Shown: one piece after another, positions 8,158-12,293 of the stretch
Position numbering within the stretch: the stretch's first letter is position 1
How the letters are laid out: each line of letters begins with the position of its first letter
Position numbers and translations under genes: made by a program
Notes under the pieces: generated by a model
What the model saw: the letters and a program-made list of their open reading frames with translations, nothing else
What the model was told of the DNA's origin: nothing
The model's database searches: none
Assembly: GCA_937896105.1 (NCBI GenBank)
Contig: CALBKR010000347.1
Span: 1 to 12,293 of the forward strand
DNA length: 12,293 nucleotides
Origin: an uncultured Bacteroidales bacterium
GTDB taxonomy: Bacteria; Bacteroidota; Bacteroidia; Bacteroidales; Bacteroidaceae
Direction: 5' to 3'

Positions 8158-9101
8158 CAATATTAGTAATAGTATTTATGTCTGTAGGTTGTGGTAAAAA
8201 CAGGCATAGCAATGATATGAAAATAACTTCTGTTGCTATAGAAGAAAAACATTTTGATGTTTATAAATGCAATACAGAACTTAGGGAAATATCAATATTT
8301 TTTGTGAGCAGTTCCGGAATTTCTGAAGTTGGATTTAGCTCGAATAGCATAATTGATATGGTCAAAACGGGAAAAGGAATTGATACACTAAAAATTACTG
8401 ACAAAAATAATAAACTGTTTACACAGTTGCAGAAACTGCTTAAAACTGCAATAATTGATTCTACTTCGTTTATTGGACGTCCTGATACTATCATAAAGTA
8501 TGAACAAGTAAAGAATGTTGCTGGGTTAGGTTTTGTCATTAAACGTGAAGATACAGGAAAAGTTGATACCGTAGCAATAAATACTTATAGATATAATAAA
8601 CTTCAAAATGGAAAATATTGTGATGTAAAGCCAGGAAAGACTTTTATGTTCTTATATTACCCCGATGAAAATGACATAGCTGCAGATTGGATGATATTAT
8701 ACCAATATAGAGACAGTAGTATCGCAAATGACACATTGTGCTGTGACCAATTTTTTGCTCCTACGGTACGCTTAAATTCATATGTCGCGACTATGGATTC
8801 TTTACTTCTTGAGATGGTTGTTGATAGTCTTAGAAAGAAGATTACATATCTTAAAACTGAAATTTTGCTAGAAAACAATTGGGAGCATTTCATAAATAAT
8901 AGAACCAATTTTAGGCGTTATGTGAAGAACAATGAAATTATCTTGTATAAAGATTCGTGTTTGAACTCAGAAATTTTGCTTCGCACTAATGATTTTAATG
9001 AAGGAAAACTCTTTTCTCACAAAGGAAATTGGCGGCGTGTTATGTTAAGAGACTATGAGGGCAAAGAAATATATGGTTGGATATACCCCACAGATAAATA
9101 A
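8139..9101 (+). CDS. Lipoprotein, candidate immunity protein, with C-terminal SH3-like domain (320 aa)
   Basis: Begins MDKN with a hydrophobic stretch and a lipobox SVGC (Cys18), so it should be an envelope lipoprotein. Residues about 45-250 are a domain shared with the 269-aa lipoprotein downstream: 'GIDTLKITDKNNKLF...LLKTAIIDS' here against 'NVDTLVLNNKEDSLF...LLTTARIDS' there, 18 identical of 42 ungapped positions, with a second matching block 'LNSYVATMDSLL...VVDSL' against 'LNSFRAISDSAL...VVDSI'. The last 58 residues (263-320) look like a bacterial SH3 domain: 'ILYKDSCLNSEILL', 'GNWRRVMLRDYEGKEIYGWI'. Bacterial SH3 domains often bind peptides or cell wall (family knowledge). The start lies 19 bases inside the toxin gene, the classic place for a cognate immunity gene. 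The immunity role is inferred from position and from the matched arrangement downstream. A cell-wall or processing accessory is an alternative. Confidence 0.8.
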   Translation: MDKNILTILVIVFMSVGCGKNRHSNDMKITSVAIEEKHFDVYKCNTELREISIFFVSSSGISEVGFSSNSIIDMVKTGKGIDTLKITDKNNKLFTQLQKLLKTAIIDSTSFIGRPDTIIKYEQVKNVAGLGFVIKREDTGKVDTVAINTYRYNKLQNGKYCDVKPGKTFMFLYYPDENDIAADWMILYQYRDSSIANDTLCCDQFFAPTVRLNSYVATMDSLLLEMVVDSLRKKITYLKTEILLENNWEHFINNRTNFRRYVKNNEIILYKDSCLNSEILLRTNDFNEGKLFSHKGNWRRVMLRDYEGKEIYGWIYPTDK

Positions 9102-9106
9102 CATGA

Positions 9107-9301
9107 CTATCCCCATCACATAGCGTCCAGAGTGATATTGAAGAAGAAGAAACAACAAGAACCGACCATAAAGGAAAAATTTTTGTAATGGATGAATATT
9201 TGTTTATGGATGCTTGCAATGAATCTTATACTGCAATTCCTGAAAGATTTAGAGAAAATATATTAGAATATTTGCGTGTAAAATGGAATATTGGAGAATG
9301 A
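9107..9301 (+). pseudogene. Orphan 3' tail of a second RHS metallopeptidase toxin
   Basis: This stretch would normally be left as intergenic. The frame is open from after a TGA at 9104 to a TGA at 9299-9301 and has no start codon in a useful place (first ATG at 9188). From about 9131 it encodes 56 residues that align with the last 58 of the intact toxin: 'SDIEEEETTRTDHKG' against 'GDIYKGEVTRKDHSG', then 'IPERFRENILEYL' against 'IPEINRELIDIYL', then a Trp five residues from each end. I count about 20 identities with two small gaps. The catalytic HExxH part is absent, so it cannot encode an active enzyme. Its stop overlaps the next lipoprotein ATG at 9298 (ATGA), copying the toxin-immunity junction upstream. 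I read it as the remains of a displaced toxin cassette. The left break is near 9102-9131, just after the first lipoprotein. Confidence 0.75.
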
Positions 9302-10092
9302 CAAAAATATTGATGTTAATTGGACTACTATTTATCGGCTGCAAAAACAAAGATTCCCAAAGTAGTAGTAAGGATAGTGATGCTATAGAAGAGAAATTAC
9401 TAAAAACAGAACAAACAGGTTTGCAAGAAACGAAATATAATGAAATCGAAAAGATCCTGTTGTTATTCTCTGAAGAAGATTGGAGATTTCAATCATTTTG
9501 TTATATTAATACGGATGATGACATAATCAGTTTGATTCGTGATGGTAAAAATGTTGACACGCTTGTGCTGAACAATAAAGAAGATTCTCTTTTTATAAAT
9601 CTGCGTAATCTGCTTACAACTGCCAGAATTGACTCAAGCTTTGTTTTCGGATATGATAGGTGTATATGTGATACTATCTATGTTTGCTATAATGTAACAA
9701 ATAATCCAGAAATTGGATATATAAAAATAAGAACATTTAAAACTAAGACCGCAGTCTTGAGGACAGACACTGATACAATATTTAAAGACACTCCTTTATA
9801 TGAGAAAGTAAGCGAAGGTCTATACAAAGACATTGCTTTGGGAGAGACTATGACAAAAACAGTTTTTAATCTAATATTCAGTGAAAATCGGAAATATTTT
9901 GAAGGTAAATATATGATAATATATCTACGTAATAATGATTGTGTATCTAAGGATACAATTATTCTTGGTACATCTAATCAGATGGTGCTTAATTCGTTTA
10001 GAGCAATAAGTGATTCTGCGTTGTATAAAGCAGTTGTGGATTCAATAGAGAAAAGGCTGTCTTTACCTCGCTTAAATAATGGCGTAGAATAG
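9298..10092 (+). CDS. Lipoprotein, second candidate immunity protein, paralogous to the 320-aa one
   Basis: An ATG at 9283 is possible (269 aa), but I prefer 9298 (264 aa): it gives a compact lipoprotein signal, MTKILMLIGLLFIGC, with lipobox FIGC (Cys15), and it overlaps the stop of the toxin tail as ATGA. After a short Ser/Asp/Lys-rich tether comes the domain shared with the 320-aa lipoprotein, without that protein's SH3-like extension. The shared blocks lie at roughly residues 77-118 and near the C-terminus. Because it follows a toxin tail related to the intact toxin, it was probably immunity to that lost toxin and may now protect against toxins of other strains (inference). The reading frame is intact, which suggests it is still maintained although its toxin is gone. 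The composition is AT-rich like its neighbours. Confidence 0.8.
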   Translation: MTKILMLIGLLFIGCKNKDSQSSSKDSDAIEEKLLKTEQTGLQETKYNEIEKILLLFSEEDWRFQSFCYINTDDDIISLIRDGKNVDTLVLNNKEDSLFINLRNLLTTARIDSSFVFGYDRCICDTIYVCYNVTNNPEIGYIKIRTFKTKTAVLRTDTDTIFKDTPLYEKVSEGLYKDIALGETMTKTVFNLIFSENRKYFEGKYMIIYLRNNDCVSKDTIILGTSNQMVLNSFRAISDSALYKAVVDSIEKRLSLPRLNNGVE

Positions 10093-10137
10093 CGATTCAG
10101 GGCTTTAGACCTAACATAAATATTGTAGAGTAATTTT

Positions 10138-10671
10138 ATGAATAAGAAAATAGTATTAATGCCATTTGTGTTGTTGCTCTTTAGCGGATGTACTTCGATT
10201 TTATATTTTACATTAGATGATGGGTATGTAAATGATAAATATAAACTTGAAGATGTTGTTGAAGAGAGAAACTTGATAAATGATTCTAATGAAATTCACA
10301 GCATAGCTAAGATTATTGGAGACATAAATGAAGAAGGAAAATTGAAAGACCAATACGGTAATTGGTTCCGTTACTATCATTTACCTTGCAATTCTAATTA
10401 TAAAGGATTTATACGTGTCGATGATGAATCTGCTGAGGAATATCTTATAGGCTATGACCAATACAACAATGAAGATATAATATTAGTGGCAAGAGATTAC
10501 GGTGATGGCGCAGACTTTGAAACAGTATATTCAACTTTTTGTAACGATACAATTTATTCAATAAAAATTATTGGACATTATTTAATAGATGAAATGATGG
10601 ATACAATACTTTTTAATGTGCTACCAGACTGTGATACTATATATGGGAAAAAACTCTTTCACTTAAATTAA
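10138..10671 (+). CDS. Lipoprotein of unknown function (177 aa), possible third immunity gene
   Basis: Starts MNKKIVLMPFVLLLFSGC, a textbook lipoprotein signal with Cys18. The mature part of about 160 residues is acidic and rich in Tyr, Asp and Asn ('YGNWFRYYHLP', 'EEYLIGYDQYNNEDII', 'DYGDGADF', 'NDTIYSIKIIGHYL'). It shows no clear similarity to the two upstream lipoproteins. I do not recognise the family. Placement between a lone immunity gene and an orphan RHS core suggests another orphan immunity protein, but there is no partner toxin to test this against. It lies 45 bases after the previous stop, with no terminator that I can see between them, so it could be co-transcribed. Confidence 0.75.
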   Translation: MNKKIVLMPFVLLLFSGCTSILYFTLDDGYVNDKYKLEDVVEERNLINDSNEIHSIAKIIGDINEEGKLKDQYGNWFRYYHLPCNSNYKGFIRVDDESAEEYLIGYDQYNNEDIILVARDYGDGADFETVYSTFCNDTIYSIKIIGHYLIDEMMDTILFNVLPDCDTIYGKKLFHLN

Positions 10672-10713
10672 AACACATTACTAATGACTGTATTGTTAAA
10701 AGCGAAGTTAACT

Positions 10714-10852
10714 TGTACGACTCCGGAGCACGTTGGCAATACTCGCTCATACCGCGTTTCTCCACCATAGACCCCTTGGCCGAGAAGTATTACCACCTCT
10801 CGCCCTACGCCTATTGCGCCGGCGACCCTGTGAACCTTGTAGACCCGGACGG
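10714..10852 (+). repeat. 139-bp direct repeat, copy 2 (orphan RHS core)
   Basis: Same orientation as copy 1, offset by 3281 bases, 133 of 139 bases identical. It is surrounded by unrelated sequence on both sides, and its G+C-rich composition stands out from the AT-rich lipoprotein genes before it. The pair could support recombination that would delete everything between the intact core and relA. Confidence 0.97.
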
Positions 10853-10861
10853 GGATACATT

Positions 10862-10893
10862 ATTGCGCGAATCGGTTATCCTATTCGCGCAAT
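10862..10893 (+). terminator. Perfect 11-bp inverted repeat spanning the relA 3' end, possible terminator
   Basis: ATTGCGCGAAT at 10862-10872 and its exact reverse complement at 10883-10893 flank a 10-base loop. On the plus strand the hairpin is followed by a T-rich run (10893-10915), as expected for an intrinsic terminator of the toxin/lipoprotein operon, although the T run is interrupted. The relA stop codon (10876-10878) lies in the loop and the right arm encodes its last residues. The minus-strand side is not T-rich. It could instead be a rearrangement scar. Confidence 0.45.
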
Positions 10894-12293
10894 TGTCTTT
10901 ATATTCTTTATCTTCTTGAGGTTCTCGCAGATGTTCTTTACATCCTCCACATCGTGCACGTTTATCCAGAATGTGCCTTCGAAAATTCCGTTGTTGCTCT
11001 CGATGTTCATCTTCTGTATGTTGGCGTTGAGCTGTTGTGACAATATAGTGGTTATCTCGTGCAGCACGCCCATATCGTCGATGCCTTTTATCTGGATGGG
11101 CACTGCGAAATAGAGCTGTTTGTGTGTCTCCCAGGTGGCGGCCAATATCCGGTCGCCGTGGCTGCTCTTCAGCGTGTTTGCCACGGGGCAGTTGCGTTTG
11201 TGTATGACAATGTGTTTCTCTTCGTTGTAGTACCCGAGCACATCGTCTCCTGGTATCGGGTGGCAGCAGTCGGCTATTATGTATCCGCTCTTGAGGTTGT
11301 CGTCGGTGAGGTTGATGGGGGTCTTGCGGTCTATGTCGTCATACCTCTGCACCTCTTTGTTCTCATCGTCCTTCTTCTTGTCGCGGTTGAAGCCGAATAG
11401 CGACTGGAAACTGAATTTCTTGTTCCCGAGCAGTGCATCCTTGTCTTCGTTGCCCAGTGTTATTGTTCCTTTGCCTATGGCTGCGTGCAGCTCGTCGCGG
11501 TCGTTTAGCTTGTGCAGCTTCAACAGCTTCTCTACATTGCCGGTGTAGTTGCTCAAGCCCTCTTTCTCGAGGAAACTGTTAAGGCGCTCTTCGCCTTCGC
11601 GTTGCAGTATGCGCTGTTGTTTGCGCAGTGTGGCCTGTATCTTTGCACGAGCCTTAGCGGTTGTGGCAAATGATAGCCAGCTCTCCTCAACGCGCGGTGC
11701 GTTCGAGGTCAATATCTCTACCTGGTCGCCGCTCTGCAGCTGGTGGTTCAGCGGTACCAGCTTGTGGTTTACCTTGGCGCCTATGCAGTGGTTGCCCAAA
11801 AAGGTGTGTATGCTGTATGCAAGGTCGAGTGCCGTGCAGTTCTGCGGCATTGTCTTTATCTCGCCCTTCGGCGTGAAGACAAATATCTCGGTGGCGTATA
11901 GGTTCAGTTTGATGGTGTCGAGGAAATCGAGTGCATTCGGCTGCGGGTCGTCGAGTATCTCCTTGATGGTGTGCAGCCAGTTCTCGAGCTGGTCGTCGCC
12001 CTGGTCGTCGCCTTCGTTCTTGTATTTCCAGTGGGCTGCGATGCCTCTCTCGGCAACCTCGTTCATCTTCTCGCTTCGTATCTGAACCTCTATCCACTCG
12101 CCGCGTTGGCTCATAAAGGTGGCGTGCAGTGCCTTGTAGCCGTTGGCGCGCGGCTTGTTCACCCAGTCGCGCAGGCGGTCGGGGTGGGCGTTGTAGAGCT
12201 TGGTGAGTGCTATGTATATGTTGAAGCATTCGTTGTTCTCGTCCTTGCCTTCGCGCGGGTCGAAGATTATGCGCACTGCAAGGATGTCGAAGA
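10876..12293 (-). CDS. relA: RelA/SpoT-family (p)ppGpp synthetase/hydrolase, C-terminal part (partial)
   Basis: The gene runs off the right edge; the frame is open to base 12293 ('FDILAVRIIFDPREG'), so the GTG at 12276 is internal. About 472 residues are visible. They begin inside the synthetase domain, with 'KPRANGYKALHATF' and 'EVQIRSEKMNEVAERGIAAHWKYK'. A TGS domain follows ('IFVFTPKGEIKTMP' to 'SGDQVEILTS'), then a helical linker, then the conserved-cysteine region 'IADCCHPIPGDD', and a C-terminal ACT domain of about 78 residues that ends 'KTIARIG'. The enzyme makes, and in bifunctional members degrades, the stringent-response alarmone (p)ppGpp. The hydrolase domain lies outside, so I cannot say whether it is the mono- or bifunctional type. 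Its composition is clearly richer in G+C than the adjacent modules (42 of 60 bases in 12121-12180), as expected of core genome. It is convergent with the toxin locus. Confidence 0.93.
   Translation of the reverse strand, partial: FDILAVRIIFDPREGKDENNECFNIYIALTKLYNAHPDRLRDWVNKPRANGYKALHATFMSQRGEWIEVQIRSEKMNEVAERGIAAHWKYKNEGDDQGDDQLENWLHTIKEILDDPQPNALDFLDTIKLNLYATEIFVFTPKGEIKTMPQNCTALDLAYSIHTFLGNHCIGAKVNHKLVPLNHQLQSGDQVEILTSNAPRVEESWLSFATTAKARAKIQATLRKQQRILQREGEERLNSFLEKEGLSNYTGNVEKLLKLHKLNDRDELHAAIGKGTITLGNEDKDALLGNKKFSFQSLFGFNRDKKKDDENKEVQRYDDIDRKTPINLTDDNLKSGYIIADCCHPIPGDDVLGYYNEEKHIVIHKRNCPVANTLKSSHGDRILAATWETHKQLYFAVPIQIKGIDDMGVLHEITTILSQQLNANIQKMNIESNNGIFEGTFWINVHDVEDVKNICENLKKIKNIKTIARIG

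Larger units (their letters stand above)
10714..10919 (+). pseudogene. Orphan RHS core fragment with a truncated effector start
   Basis: Encodes 'YDSGARWQYSLIPRFSTIDP' through 'NLVDPDG', the last 46 residues of an RHS core, then a new short tail 'DTLLRESVILF...' ending at a TGA at 10917-10919. The frame has only a TTG at 10713 and no ribosome-binding sequence, so I do not think it is translated on its own. The core is cut on its 5' side at 10714. The effector that should follow DPDG is missing, because the sequence becomes the 3' end of the opposite-strand relA gene within about 25 bases. It is the stub of an older core-toxin junction. Confidence 0.85.

Noticed and set aside
9283..9297. ATG at 9283 as the start of the second lipoprotein
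   Set aside because: The ATG at 9298 gives a more compact lipoprotein signal and an ATGA overlap with the toxin tail. The upstream start cannot be excluded but adds only five residues (MEYWR).
7433..10852. The 139-bp repeat pair as the ends of a transposon or as attachment sites
   Set aside because: The repeat is coding RHS core in both places, there is no transposase or integrase between the copies, and module displacement explains it.
11549..12085. Plus-strand open frame antisense to relA
   Set aside because: It mirrors a strongly conserved RelA/SpoT coding region and has a Ser/Arg-rich composition typical of an antisense shadow.
1..12293. CRISPR arrays, tRNA or rRNA genes, riboswitches
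   Set aside because: No short regularly spaced repeats, cloverleaf-like sequences or rRNA signatures were seen. Almost all the window is coding or module remnant.

Overview
The window looks like chromosomal DNA from a member of the Bacteroidales. Supporting signs are tandem RHS/YD-repeat proteins of the kind seen in Bacteroidota, cysteine lipoproteins, very weak Shine-Dalgarno sequences, a small DUF3244-like secreted protein, and a RelA/SpoT-family gene of Bacteroidota type. I cannot place it to genus from sequence alone.

Layout. Positions 1-254 hold the 3' end of a small secreted beta-sandwich-like protein. From 335 to 9101 runs one tightly overlapping plus-strand operon: a secreted protein with a T9SS-like C-terminal tail; an N-terminal RHS 'spine' protein (1144 aa); a second RHS spine protein (1090 aa) ending in a classical RHS core and a variable C-terminal zinc-metallopeptidase toxin domain (HEGAH); and a 320-aa lipoprotein, the best immunity candidate. 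Successive genes overlap by 8, 17 and 19 bases.

From 9102 to 10919 lies an accessory tail of displaced modules. It starts with an untracked fragment (9107-9301) that encodes about 56 residues homologous to the extreme C-terminus of the upstream toxin. A second lipoprotein, paralogous to the first immunity candidate, overlaps the stop of that fragment by ATGA. Next comes a third, unrelated lipoprotein. The tail ends with an orphan 139-bp copy of the RHS core, cut at both ends, which differs from the intact copy at six sites, all synonymous third positions. This matches the displaced ('orphan') toxin-immunity cassettes known from Rhs/CDI loci, here in a Bacteroidota RHS locus with lipoprotein immunity candidates.

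The orphan core runs directly into the 3' end of a convergent, GC-rich RelA/SpoT-family gene (10876-12293, minus strand, 5' end outside the window). A perfect 11-bp inverted repeat spans the junction, with the relA stop codon in its loop.

Working model (inference): the spine proteins deliver or encase the C-terminal metallopeptidase, and the lipoproteins protect the producer in its own envelope. New core-toxin-immunity modules have been added upstream, pushing older modules toward relA, where they have decayed to toxin tails, retained immunity genes and a core stub. Base composition drops sharply exactly where the core ends and the toxin begins, and stays low through the immunity genes.
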